DNA from: Arthrobacter sp. MN05-02
GTDB lineage: Bacteria > Actinomycetota > Actinomycetes > Actinomycetales > Micrococcaceae
Reading direction: 5' to 3'
Length of the DNA stretch: 64,000 nucleotides
Assembly (NCBI GenBank): GCA_004001285.1
Contig: AP018697.1
Location: 1,178,001 to 1,242,000 of the forward strand
Below, in pieces: positions 56,903 to 64,000 of the stretch. The first letter of the stretch is position 1. Each line of letters starts with the position of its first letter. Both the position numbers and the translations under genes were made by a program. The notes under the pieces are model-generated. The model was not told the DNA's origin. It did no database searches and worked only from the letters and a program-made list of their open reading frames with translations.

Positions 56903-57460
56903 GTGATCGAAGAGACCTTGCTGGAAGCCACCGACAAGATGGACAAGGCCGTGGAGGTTGCAAAGGACGATTTCGCGACGGTCCGCACCGGCCGCGCCAA
57001 TGCGTCACTGTTCTCCAAGGTGGTGGTGATGTACTACGGCGCACCCACCCCCCTGCAGCAGCTGGCGTCCTTCCAGAACCCGGAAGCCCGCACCCTGCTC
57101 ATCACACCGTTCGACCGCAGCGCCCTGAACGACATCGAGCGGGCGCTGCGCGACTCCGACCTCGGCGCGAACCCTTCCAACGACGGCAACGTGATCCGCG
57201 TGGTCCTGCCCGAGCTGACGCAGGAGCGCCGCAAGGAATACGTGAAGCTCGTGAAGACCAAGGCCGAGGACGCCAAGATCTCCATCCGCAACATCCGGCG
57301 CAAGGCGAAGGACGGCATCGACAAGGCGGTCAAGGACGGCGACTCCGGTGAGGACGAGGGTTCGCGTGCGGAGAAGGAGCTCGACGCGCTGACGAAGTCC
57401 CGCGTCGATCTCGTCGACGAGCTGCTGAAGCGCAAGGAAGCCGAGCTGCTCGAGGTCTGA
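56903..57460 (+). CDS. frr: Ribosome recycling factor
   Basis: RRF, with EF-G, splits ribosomes after termination. The 185-residue protein reads TDKMDKAVEVAKDDFATVRT, GRANASLFSKVVVMYYGAPT, LNDIERALRDSDLGANPSND and RVVLPELTQERRKEYVKLVK, all family landmarks. I chose GTG 56903, preceded by AAGGAG at good spacing; an in-frame codon 36 bp upstream looks wrong. A TAGGAT about 50 bp upstream may be a -10. The stop overlaps the cdsA ATG by one base. Confidence 0.97.
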   Translation: MIEETLLEATDKMDKAVEVAKDDFATVRTGRANASLFSKVVVMYYGAPTPLQQLASFQNPEARTLLITPFDRSALNDIERALRDSDLGANPSNDGNVIRVVLPELTQERRKEYVKLVKTKAEDAKISIRNIRRKAKDGIDKAVKDGDSGEDEGSRAEKELDALTKSRVDLVDELLKRKEAELLEV

Positions 57461-58494
57461 TGGCAGACCTCGATCCTCCCGGCGCGGGCCACGGGGACAC
57501 CCCAGCACCCGCCGCCGGGACAGACAACACCCGCGCCGTCGTCGTCGCGGCCGGCGCCGCGCCGACGGACGCGGCGGTCCCGGCAGGCTCCGCTGCCGGA
57601 CCCCGCACAGCGCGACGCGACCGGCGGTCGACGGGCGGCCTGTTCCGCCGCCGACGGCCGATCAGGGAGCCGGGACAGCCGTCGCGAGCGGGCCGCAACC
57701 TGCCCGCCGCGATCGGCGTGGGCGCCGGCCTCCTGATCCCCGTCCTGGCGGGTCTGTTCTTCTTCCCGATCGTGTTCGTGGCCATCGTGACCCTGTTCGG
57801 CGCGGTCGGGGTGTGGGAGATCTGCCGGGCGCTCGAACTCCGGCGTATCCGCGTCCCCCTGGTGCCCACCCTGGCCGGCGCCCTGGTCCTCCCGTTCTCG
57901 GCCTACTTCGGCGGCGCGGAGGGACTGGCCGTGGCCGCGGTCTTCTCCGTGCTCGGACTCTTCCTGTGGCGTGCACTCGATCCTGCGCCCGACGCCGCGA
58001 AGAGCCTCATGGCCGGGACCTTCACGGTGCTCTGGGTGCCGTTCATGCTCAGCTTCGCGATGCTGCTGATGCGGGCGGAGGGCGGCTTCCTGGTCATCGC
58101 CACCCTGCTGCTGCTCGTGGTCGCGAACGACACGTTCGGCTATCTGATCGGCGCGTTCTTCGGCAAGCACGCCATGGCACCCAAGATCAGCCCCAAGAAG
58201 TCGTGGGAGGGCTTCGGCGGGTCGATCGGCGGCGCGTTCGTGGTCGGCGGTCTGTGCGCCGTCTTCCTGCTCGGCCAGCCCCTGTGGATCGGCCTGGCCC
58301 TCGCCGTCGCGATCGTGGCATCGGCCACCGCGGGCGACCTGGCCGAATCGATGATCAAGCGTGAACTCGGCGTCAAGGACATGGGCACCATCCTGCCCGG
58401 GCACGGAGGTGTGATGGACCGCCTCGACTCGATCGTCTTCGCGTCCCCGGTGGCGTACCTGCTGTCCGCTACATTGGTACCGGGATTGCTGTAA
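57460..58494 (+). CDS. cdsA: Phosphatidate cytidylyltransferase
   Basis: CdsA makes CDP-diacylglycerol, the branch point of phospholipid synthesis. The 344-residue protein has a long Pro/Arg-rich N-terminal tail (about 75 residues), then about eight membrane helices. The C-terminal family signature is SMIKRELGVKDMGTILPGHG followed by GVMDRLDS. MAPKISPKKSWEGFGGSIGG in the middle is also typical. It is translationally coupled to frr. Its product is the substrate for the CDP-alcohol phosphatidyltransferase at 48629. Confidence 0.95.
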   Translation: MADLDPPGAGHGDTPAPAAGTDNTRAVVVAAGAAPTDAAVPAGSAAGPRTARRDRRSTGGLFRRRRPIREPGQPSRAGRNLPAAIGVGAGLLIPVLAGLFFFPIVFVAIVTLFGAVGVWEICRALELRRIRVPLVPTLAGALVLPFSAYFGGAEGLAVAAVFSVLGLFLWRALDPAPDAAKSLMAGTFTVLWVPFMLSFAMLLMRAEGGFLVIATLLLLVVANDTFGYLIGAFFGKHAMAPKISPKKSWEGFGGSIGGAFVVGGLCAVFLLGQPLWIGLALAVAIVASATAGDLAESMIKRELGVKDMGTILPGHGGVMDRLDSIVFASPVAYLLSATLVPGLL

Positions 58495-58590
58495 CCGCAG
58501 GCCGGCGGGCGGATCCTGGAGCCGTCGGCTCCACGACATCCCCAGGTGGGCCGGAGGGCCCCGCAGGTTCAAGGAGAAGGACAACACAGC

Positions 58591-59166
58591 ATGGTCGTGG
58601 CTCGCCCGGATAGCTCCCCGTTCGCACGCGTGGGACGCCGGGAACTCGGCTACGACACCGGCCAGGTGGACCGCTTCCTGGCGAGGGTGCGCGGGCAGTA
58701 CACCGCGCAGGGTCCCGACGGTGACCTCACGAGCAGAGACATCCGCACCGTGGCCTTCGCCCCGGCGAGGGGCGGGTACGAGCCCCGGGCCGTGGACGCA
58801 GCCCTGGACCGGTTCGAGGACGGCTTCGCGCAGCGGGAACGCGACGCCCTCATCGCGGCGCAGGGCGAGGACGCGTGGCTCCGCCAGATCGGACGTACCG
58901 CCGCGGTGCTCCGCAGGCGCCTGCGCCGGCCGGCGGGGGAACGATTCCGCCGGCCGACGAAGGCGAAGAGCGCGAGCTACGCCGTCGAGGACGTCGACCG
59001 CCTCTGCGACGAACTCCTCCGGTACCTCGAGCACGATCTGCCCCTGAGCGTCGACGTCGTCCGCCGTGCCGTGTTCCGCGAGGCCAGGGGAGCGGACGGC
59101 TACGAGGAGAACCAGGTGGACGCGTTCCTCGACCGGGTCGTGGAACTCATGGCGGCCATCGACTGA
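58591..59166 (+). CDS. DivIVA-domain protein
   Basis: The 191-residue protein has three copies of a short DivIVA-like motif: FARVGRRELGYDTGQVDRFL near residue 10, VAFAPARGGYEPRAVDAALD in the middle and VFREARGADGYEENQVDAFL at the end, each with G-Y-x3-x-V-D. Such proteins bind curved membrane or act with cell-pole and division factors; the exact role is unknown. ATG 58591 follows AAGGAGAAGG. It follows cdsA in many actinobacteria, but the usual rlmN is not next here; a convergent symporter gene is. Confidence 0.82.
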   Translation: MVVARPDSSPFARVGRRELGYDTGQVDRFLARVRGQYTAQGPDGDLTSRDIRTVAFAPARGGYEPRAVDAALDRFEDGFAQRERDALIAAQGEDAWLRQIGRTAAVLRRRLRRPAGERFRRPTKAKSASYAVEDVDRLCDELLRYLEHDLPLSVDVVRRAVFREARGADGYEENQVDAFLDRVVELMAAID

Positions 59167-59233
59167 CGGACGCGCCGGGGCGCCGGGCCGGGAAGCCGGC
59201 GACCGCCCGCCGGGGAGCGCCGCCGGTCGAGGC

Positions 59234-60733
59234 CTACCGCGGCTCGGGGGTATGCAGCCGGGCCAGCACACGCGACGTCGAGGCCGGACGCCGACCCGCC
59301 GTCGCCCGGGACACCAGCACCATGGTGACGAACGCCGTCGGGACCGTCCAGAGCGCGGGCTGGCTCAGCGCCACCCACTGCCCGCCCGTTCCCGGACCGA
59401 GGAGCGCCGAGGCCATGATCGCCCCGCCGCAGAGGACGGCGCCGACGAGCATCCCGGCGATGGCGCCGGCATCGGTCAGACCCCGCCACCAGATGCCCAG
59501 CAGCAGCAGGGGACACAGCGTGGACGCGGTGAAGGCGAAGACCGATCCCACGCTGCCGGCGAGGGCGAGGCTCTCCGTCATCAGGGCGACCACGAGCGGG
59601 ACGAGGGCGGACAGCAGGGCGGCACGCCGGAAACCCCGAACGCTGCCCTGGAAGAACTCCTGGCTGACCACGCCGGCGAGCGAGACCACGAGGCCGCTCG
59701 TCGTCGAGAGGAACGCCGCGAAGGCTCCCGCCGTCACGAAGGCCGAGAGGAGGTCACCCGTGGCGCCGCCGACGATGCGCCCGGGCAGCAGGAGCACGGT
59801 GGCGTCCGCCGCGCCCCCTGCCGCGAGATCCGGGGTGTGGATCCTGCCGAGGATCCCGTACACGGTGGGGAAGAGGTAGAACACGGAGAGCAGGCCGAGG
59901 ACGATCAGGGTGGTCCTGCGCGCCGACGCCCCGTCCGGGTTCGTGTAGAAGCGGACGAGCACGTGCGGCAGTCCCAGCGTCCCGAACAGGAGTGCAATGA
60001 CGAGCGAGATGGTGCCGTAGAGGGACGCGTCCGTCGTCGTGTCGAGGTCGGCCGTGAAGGCACGCCCACCGTCCGTGATCGGCAGGCCGGCCGAGCCGAG
60101 GTGGACGAGGACGAACGCGACCGGGACGGCGAGAGCCGTCAGCTTCAGCCAGTACTGGAAGGCCTGCACGAAGGTGATCGAGCGCATCCCGCCGGTCACG
60201 ACGCTGAGGCACACCACCACGACGACGGCCAGCGGCCCGACCCAGGAGGGCAGGCCCGTGGTGATGCTCACGGTCAGGGCAGCGCCATGCAGCTGCGGCA
60301 CGATGTAGAGCCAGCCGACCACGACCACGAGCAGGCCGGTCACGCGGCGCACCAGCAGCGAGTCCAGGCGGGCCTGCGCGAAGTCGGGGATGGTGTAGGC
60401 GCCGGACCGGCGCAGGGGAGCGGCGACGAACAGCAGGAGCATGAGGTACCCGGCGGTGTACCCGATGGGGAACCAGAGGGCATCCACCCCCGAGACCAGG
60501 ATCAGGCCGGCGATGCCGAGGAAGCTCGCCGCGGAGAGGTACTCGCCGCCGATCGCCGAGGCGTTCCACCATGGGCGGACCGTTCGCGACGCGACGTAGA
60601 AGTCCCCGGTGGTGCGTGAGATCCGCAGGCCGTAGATGCCGATCAGCAGGGTGCTGAGCGCCACGAGGACAAGCGCCGTGTAGCCGATGGCCGGGCTCAG
60701 CTGCAGGGCCCCGCCATCCAGTACCTCACTCAT
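59234..60733 (-). CDS. Sodium/solute symporter (SSS) family protein, acetate/monocarboxylate type
   Basis: A 499-residue protein with about 13 transmembrane helices. TTGDFYVASRTVRPWWNASA and IGGEYLSAASFLGIAGLILV match the cation/acetate symporter branch. GTLGLPHVLVRFYTNPDGAS and FVTAGAFAAFLSTTSGLVVS (Na+ site) are typical SSS segments. It should take up a small carboxylate with Na+ or H+. Its start overlaps by 8 bp the upstream small membrane gene, and the two follow a LytS/LytTR pair on the same strand. Confidence 0.92.
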   Translation of the reverse strand: MSEVLDGGALQLSPAIGYTALVLVALSTLLIGIYGLRISRTTGDFYVASRTVRPWWNASAIGGEYLSAASFLGIAGLILVSGVDALWFPIGYTAGYLMLLLFVAAPLRRSGAYTIPDFAQARLDSLLVRRVTGLLVVVVGWLYIVPQLHGAALTVSITTGLPSWVGPLAVVVVVCLSVVTGGMRSITFVQAFQYWLKLTALAVPVAFVLVHLGSAGLPITDGGRAFTADLDTTTDASLYGTISLVIALLFGTLGLPHVLVRFYTNPDGASARRTTLIVLGLLSVFYLFPTVYGILGRIHTPDLAAGGAADATVLLLPGRIVGGATGDLLSAFVTAGAFAAFLSTTSGLVVSLAGVVSQEFFQGSVRGFRRAALLSALVPLVVALMTESLALAGSVGSVFAFTASTLCPLLLLGIWWRGLTDAGAIAGMLVGAVLCGGAIMASALLGPGTGGQWVALSQPALWTVPTAFVTMVLVSRATAGRRPASTSRVLARLHTPEPR

Positions 60734-61112
60734 CGTCGACGAGGTCCTGGAAGCGCCGCTCGTTCCGCGACGCGCTGCGCACGTAGAGGATGGCGCAGCC
60801 GATGACGAGGGGGTAGACGCCGAGGCCCAGGAGCAGCCAGGGGACGGGGACGGTCAGGATCATCACCTCGTCGATGTCGGGGAACACCGCGAGCAGCACC
60901 GGGATGCCGATGAGGATCACCAGGAACCCGCCGGCCACCACGAGGGCCAGGCGCAGCTGGGACCGGATCAGGGACGCGACGAACAGCTGCCCCACCTCGG
61001 ACTGCTCCGCCATCTCGCGGGAGACCGGGAAGGAGGCGCCGGTGGCGCGGGCCGCCGTCCGGGGGGCGGTGACGCGGACCCGACGCGACGCCTCGGGGCG
61101 CTCCTGGGTCAC
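60726..61112 (-). CDS. Small membrane protein paired with the SSS symporter (DUF485-like)
   Basis: A 128-residue protein with a basic N-terminal tail, a helix (VGQLFVASLIRSQLRLALVV), then two hydrophobic helices (LALVVAGGFLVILIGIPVLL and PVPWLLLGLGVYPLVIGCAI). It ends with a charged tail (RNERRFQDLVDDE). Size, topology and position match the DUF485-type partner of acetate/monocarboxylate symporters, though the sequence is divergent. The start is taken as GTG 61112; the frame is open to 61148. It is coupled to the symporter gene. Confidence 0.75.
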   Translation of the reverse strand: MTQERPEASRRVRVTAPRTAARATGASFPVSREMAEQSEVGQLFVASLIRSQLRLALVVAGGFLVILIGIPVLLAVFPDIDEVMILTVPVPWLLLGLGVYPLVIGCAILYVRSASRNERRFQDLVDDE

Positions 61113-61167
61113 GGGGCCACCCCGGGCAGGGCGGCAGGAGGCGTACACGGGTCCATCCAGGGCCCCG

Positions 61168-61887
61168 TCAGTGGCCCGGCCGCAGCCGGGTGGCTTCGAG
61201 TTTCTCCCGCACGTCGGGCAGGTGCCGGCGGCTCACCGGCAGCTCGGCGTCACCCACGAACAGGCTCGCCCGCCCGGCGCCGATCCGCACCTTCCGCACC
61301 TGGTCCATGGCCACGAGGTAGGAGCGGTGCGTGCGGAGGAATCCCGCCTCGGCCCACTGCCGCTCGAGATCGTTGAGCGGGATGCGGATGAGATAGCTCG
61401 CCTCGGAGGTGTGCAGGCGCGCGTAGTCGCCCTGCGCCTGGACGTACCGCACGTCGTCGCGCCGGATCATCCTGCTCACGCCGCCCTGGTCGACCGTGAT
61501 GACCTCGGGCGCCGCCGTCACCCCCTCCATGAGTTCGCACACGCGGCGCACCGACTCCGCGAGCCGTTCGGTCCGGACGGGCTTCAGGAGGTAGTCGACG
61601 GCGCGCAGCTCGAACGCCTCGAGGGCGCGGTCCTCGTCGGCGGTGACGAACACGACGGCGGGCGGCCGGGGAAAGCGGGAGATCACGCGGGCGATGTCGA
61701 GACCGGACAGCGACGGCATGTGGATGTCGAGGAACAGGGCGTCCACGCTGTGCTGCTCGAGGGCCCTCAAAGCCTCTGCTCCGCTCGACGCGCGGTGGAT
61801 CGTCCCGATCCGGGCGTCCTTGCCGAGCAGGAATGCCAGTTCCTCGACGGCGGGGAGCTCATCGTCGGCGATGATGACATTGACCAT
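61168..61887 (-). CDS. LytTR family response regulator
   Basis: A 239-residue response regulator. The receiver domain has the acidic pair in VIIADDELPA (D8, D9), the phosphoacceptor D54 in ALFLDIHMPSLSG, T82 and K102 (YLLKPVRTERL). The C-terminal LytTR DNA-binding domain includes VRYVQAQGDYARLHTSEASY and GFLRTHRSYLVAMDQVRKVR. It lies 19 bp downstream of its kinase gene and upstream of the symporter pair. Related regulators (BtsR/YpdB in E. coli, LytT in Bacillus) control pyruvate and other carboxylate transporters. Confidence 0.93.
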   Translation of the reverse strand: MVNVIIADDELPAVEELAFLLGKDARIGTIHRASSGAEALRALEQHSVDALFLDIHMPSLSGLDIARVISRFPRPPAVVFVTADEDRALEAFELRAVDYLLKPVRTERLAESVRRVCELMEGVTAAPEVITVDQGGVSRMIRRDDVRYVQAQGDYARLHTSEASYLIRIPLNDLERQWAEAGFLRTHRSYLVAMDQVRKVRIGAGRASLFVGDAELPVSRRHLPDVREKLEATRLRPGH

Positions 61888-61906
61888 GGGTCCTAGATTA
61901 CGCGCC

Positions 61907-63094
61907 TCACGCCTGGTGATCGGGCTGCGACTTGGGCACGCGCATGGTGATGAGGGTGCCCGCGCCGGGCGCCGTGTCGATGATCAGGCCGTGGTCGTCG
62001 CCGTACACCTGGCGCAGGCGGGAATCGACGTTGCGCAGGCCCACGTGGACGCCCTCGGTGTGGCCGGCGAGAACGGACCGGAGGTGCTCCGGGTCGATCC
62101 CGACGCCGTCGTCCTCGATGGTCACCTCGGCGAAGGCCCCGACGTCGTGCGCGGTGATGGTGATGTTCCCGACGCCGTCGCGCGAGTCCAGCCCGTGGCG
62201 CACCGCGTTCTCGACCAGCGGCTGGAGGCTGAGGAAGGGGATCACGGTGCTGAGGACCTCGGGGCCGATCTCCAGGCTGACGTTGAGCCGGTCCCCGAAG
62301 CGGGCGCGTTCGAGCAGGAGGTAGCGGTCGATGCTGCGCAGCTCCTCGGCCACGGTGGTGAAATCGCCGTGACGGCGGAAGGAGTAGCGCGTGAAGTCGG
62401 CGAACTCGACCACGAGCTCCCGGGCCCGCTGCGGGTCCGTGGTGATGAAGGACGCGATGGCGTTGAGCGAGTTGTAGATGAAGTGCGGACTGATCTGGGC
62501 CCGGAGGGCGCGCACCTCCGCCTCGGCCAGGAGGCGCCGGGACGAGTCCAGTTCCGCGAGTTCCACCTGCGTGGAGACCCACCCGGCCAGCTCGTTGGTG
62601 GCCCGCACGAGACCCGCGTCAACGTCGCCCGCGAAGGCGCCGACCGTGCCCACCACGCGGTCGTCCACGCGCACCGGCGAGAGGACGAGCTCGCCCAGGT
62701 CCGTCAGGCCTGCGGCATCGAGTCGCTGGCGCCGCACGATCTGCGTCCGGCCGCTCTCGAGGACCTGCCGGACCAGCGGCATCACATCCGGCGGGGTGCC
62801 GCGCCCGCCGTCCCAGGCGAGCACGCCGGCGTCGTCGCTGATCATCAGGACGTCGCAGCGGAGGAGGCCGTGCAGGTGGCGGCCGGCCTTCGAGGCGCCC
62901 GACGGCGTCAGCCCCTCGCGCAGGTGTTCGGAGGCCAGGGCCGCCGTGTGGAGGGTCGCGTACGTGGCGCGGTCGGCGTCGGACCCGAGGTCCCGGTAGG
63001 AGCGCGAGAGGCGGAAGCCGAGGAAGGCCACGACCGCGAGGGTGAGAACAGCCACGGCGAACACCAGGGCGGTGTCGACGGCGGCACTGAACAT
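61907..63094 (-). CDS. LytS-type sensor histidine kinase
   Basis: The 395-residue kinase has one N-terminal membrane helix (about residues 8-27) and a GAF-like sensor region (about 50-170). The His_kinase domain (PF06580) has H204 in RAQISPHFIYNSLNAIASFI and N-box SLQPLVENAVRHGLDSRDG; the ATP lid has EDDGVGIDPEHL and VGLRNVDSRLRQVYGDD. It lacks the five-helix LytS sensor and so probably senses an internal or membrane-near signal. It should phosphorylate the LytTR regulator downstream. Confidence 0.93.
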   Translation of the reverse strand: MFSAAVDTALVFAVAVLTLAVVAFLGFRLSRSYRDLGSDADRATYATLHTAALASEHLREGLTPSGASKAGRHLHGLLRCDVLMISDDAGVLAWDGGRGTPPDVMPLVRQVLESGRTQIVRRQRLDAAGLTDLGELVLSPVRVDDRVVGTVGAFAGDVDAGLVRATNELAGWVSTQVELAELDSSRRLLAEAEVRALRAQISPHFIYNSLNAIASFITTDPQRARELVVEFADFTRYSFRRHGDFTTVAEELRSIDRYLLLERARFGDRLNVSLEIGPEVLSTVIPFLSLQPLVENAVRHGLDSRDGVGNITITAHDVGAFAEVTIEDDGVGIDPEHLRSVLAGHTEGVHVGLRNVDSRLRQVYGDDHGLIIDTAPGAGTLITMRVPKSQPDHQA

Positions 63095-63227
63095 GACTCC
63101 AGAGTATCGCCCGCCGTCCGGCCGGACCGGGCCGTTCGTCGCCCCCGGCGACCGTTCGGCGCATCCGGCTGCACGCTCACCGATGGAGGCCGGTGCGCTG
63201 CTGGTGATGGGTGTCGCCGTGCAGCAC

Positions 63228-63243
63228 AGTGATGAGAGTCACA
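63228..63243. promoter_or_regulatory. CRP/GlxR-type cAMP receptor box upstream of the DUF485-symporter genes
   Basis: AGTGA-TGAGAG-TCACA matches the consensus TGTGA-N6-TCACA at 9 of 10 fixed positions. It lies 71 bp before the DUF485 start, in the 220-bp divergent region between the kinase gene and the symporter operon. Catabolite control by a cAMP-CRP/GlxR protein would suit a carboxylate transporter. Confidence 0.65.
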
Positions 63244-63314
63244 CCGCCGTGCCTTCCTGCGCGGCGATCCTGCCGCCCGGCGGCCGGGGTGACGTCCCGA
63301 CCGAAGGAGAAACA

Positions 63315-63698
63315 ATGGGCTCGCACCCGACAGAGCCGACAGCCGGCTCCGGTGCTGCCGTCGACTTCACAGAAGTCCAGCAGACCGAGCAGTTCAAGGA
63401 ACTGCGCAAGCGCCACCGCAGCTTCGTCTTCCCCATGGCAGTGTTCTTCCTGCTCTGGTACTTCGCCTACGTGCTGCTCGCCGATTACGCGCACGAGTTC
63501 ATGGCGACGCCGGTCATCGGCAACGTCAACATCGGCATCGTCCTCGGGCTGCTGCAGTTCGTCAGCACGTTCGCCATCACCATGTGGTACGTCAGCTACG
63601 CCAACAAGCGCCTCGACCCGATCGCCGCCAACCTGCGGCACGAGCTCGAGGAAGCAGCCCCCGAAGTATTCATCGACCCCGCAGGCGGAAAGAAATGA
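63315..63698 (+). CDS. DUF485 domain membrane protein
   Basis: A 127-residue protein with an acidic N-terminus, then the DUF485 block: EQFKELRKRHRSFVFPMAVF, FFLLWYFAYVLLADYAHEFM and IGIVLGLLQFVSTFAITMWY with YANKRLDPIAANL. It has two membrane helices. In other actinobacteria such genes precede acetate/monocarboxylate symporters (mctC region of Corynebacterium). ATG 63315 follows AAGGAG. Its stop overlaps the next gene's ATG. Confidence 0.92.
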   Translation: MGSHPTEPTAGSGAAVDFTEVQQTEQFKELRKRHRSFVFPMAVFFLLWYFAYVLLADYAHEFMATPVIGNVNIGIVLGLLQFVSTFAITMWYVSYANKRLDPIAANLRHELEEAAPEVFIDPAGGKK

Positions 63699-64000
63699 TC
63701 TCCATTCCCAGCGCGGGCGTCCGCCTGCCGCTCCAGACGGCCGAGGCGACCACCGTCGGTTCCCCGGCCCTCAACATCACGATCTTCGGCCTGTTCGTGG
63801 CGATCACCCTCGTGATCGTGCTCCGGGCCAGCCGCAACAACAAGACGGCGGCGGACTACTACGCCGCGGGCCGCTCGTTCACCGGCGGCCAGAACGGCAC
63901 CGCCATCGCGGGCGACTACCTCTCGGCGGCCTCCTTCCTCGGCATCGTGGGCGCCATCGCCATCAACGGGTACGACGGCTTCCTGTACTCGATCGGGTTC
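63695..64000 (+). CDS. Cation/acetate (monocarboxylate) symporter, N-terminal part
   Basis: From ATG 63695, overlapping the DUF485 stop (ATGA), 102 residues run off the window. LNITIFGLFVAITLVIVLRA is the first helix. KTAADYYAAGRSFTGGQNGT and AIAGDYLSAASFLGIVGAIA are the diagnostic ActP/MctC start, and GYDGFLYSIGF begins the third helix. It is a second SSS symporter near the one at 59234 and is probably under the CRP/GlxR-type box upstream. Confidence 0.92.
   Translation, partial: MISIPSAGVRLPLQTAEATTVGSPALNITIFGLFVAITLVIVLRASRNNKTAADYYAAGRSFTGGQNGTAIAGDYLSAASFLGIVGAIAINGYDGFLYSIGF

Overview
The window looks like ordinary chromosome from a high-GC actinobacterium, most likely an Arthrobacter-like member of the Micrococcaceae. 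This is inferred from strong G/C third-position bias, the gatC-gatA-gatB and rpsB-tsf-pyrH-frr-cdsA blocks, the dus-dgt-dnaG-tRNA-Asn order, a SAM-IV-type riboswitch ahead of metY, GTG starts and many leaderless promoters. No rRNA, CRISPR array, prophage or intact insertion sequence was seen.

Layout. Bases 1-1560 are clearly more A/T-rich than the rest. They hold the start of an unidentified gene running off the left edge and a 5'-nucleotidase gene interrupted by an in-frame TAA. From 2159 on come a GNAT acetyltransferase, gatCAB, a phosphotransferase, the threonine-degrading tdh-kbl pair, a YchJ protein, a quinone reductase, an FAD oxidoreductase, a cation efflux protein and a two-gene cation/proton antiporter. 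Bases 15076-23948 combine a siderophore-interacting protein, preceded by a candidate iron box, with a full histidine-utilisation (hut) locus: hutH on the minus strand, divergent from iclR-hutU-M20 amidohydrolase-hutF-hutI. The hut locus has no hutG. Next are a CPBP protease, a DUF1540 protein, a VOC protein, then riboswitch-metY-metX. Bases 28890-46000 are mixed housekeeping genes: hydrolases, an S4 protein, glyS, plsC, a YibE/F protein, dus, dgt, dnaG, tRNA-Asn, an SDR fusion and an MFS exporter. Bases 46136-53600 carry a sugar porter, a DUF1469 membrane protein, a CDP-alcohol phosphatidyltransferase, a DMT protein, a glycosyltransferase, a CAT-anticodon tRNA, an acyl-CoA dehydrogenase and an M23 peptidase. 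Bases 53993-59166 are rpsB-tsf-pyrH-frr-cdsA and a DivIVA-like gene.

The right end (59234-64000) is a coherent transport and regulation locus. A minus-strand LytS-type kinase and LytTR regulator precede a small membrane protein and a sodium/solute symporter. They face a second DUF485-symporter pair on the plus strand with a near-consensus CRP/GlxR box in front. This suggests regulated uptake of small monocarboxylates such as acetate or pyruvate.

A caution on the sequence: nine genes, including the probably essential gatA and dnaG, each lose frame by what looks like one small indel, six of them an extra base in a homopolymer. These most likely reflect sequencing or assembly error rather than real gene decay, and those genes are annotated here across the break. 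No clearly new defence or mobile system was found. The most worthwhile leads are the M20 enzyme replacing hutG, the kinase/dual-symporter locus, the regulatory boxes and the recurrent leaderless promoters.
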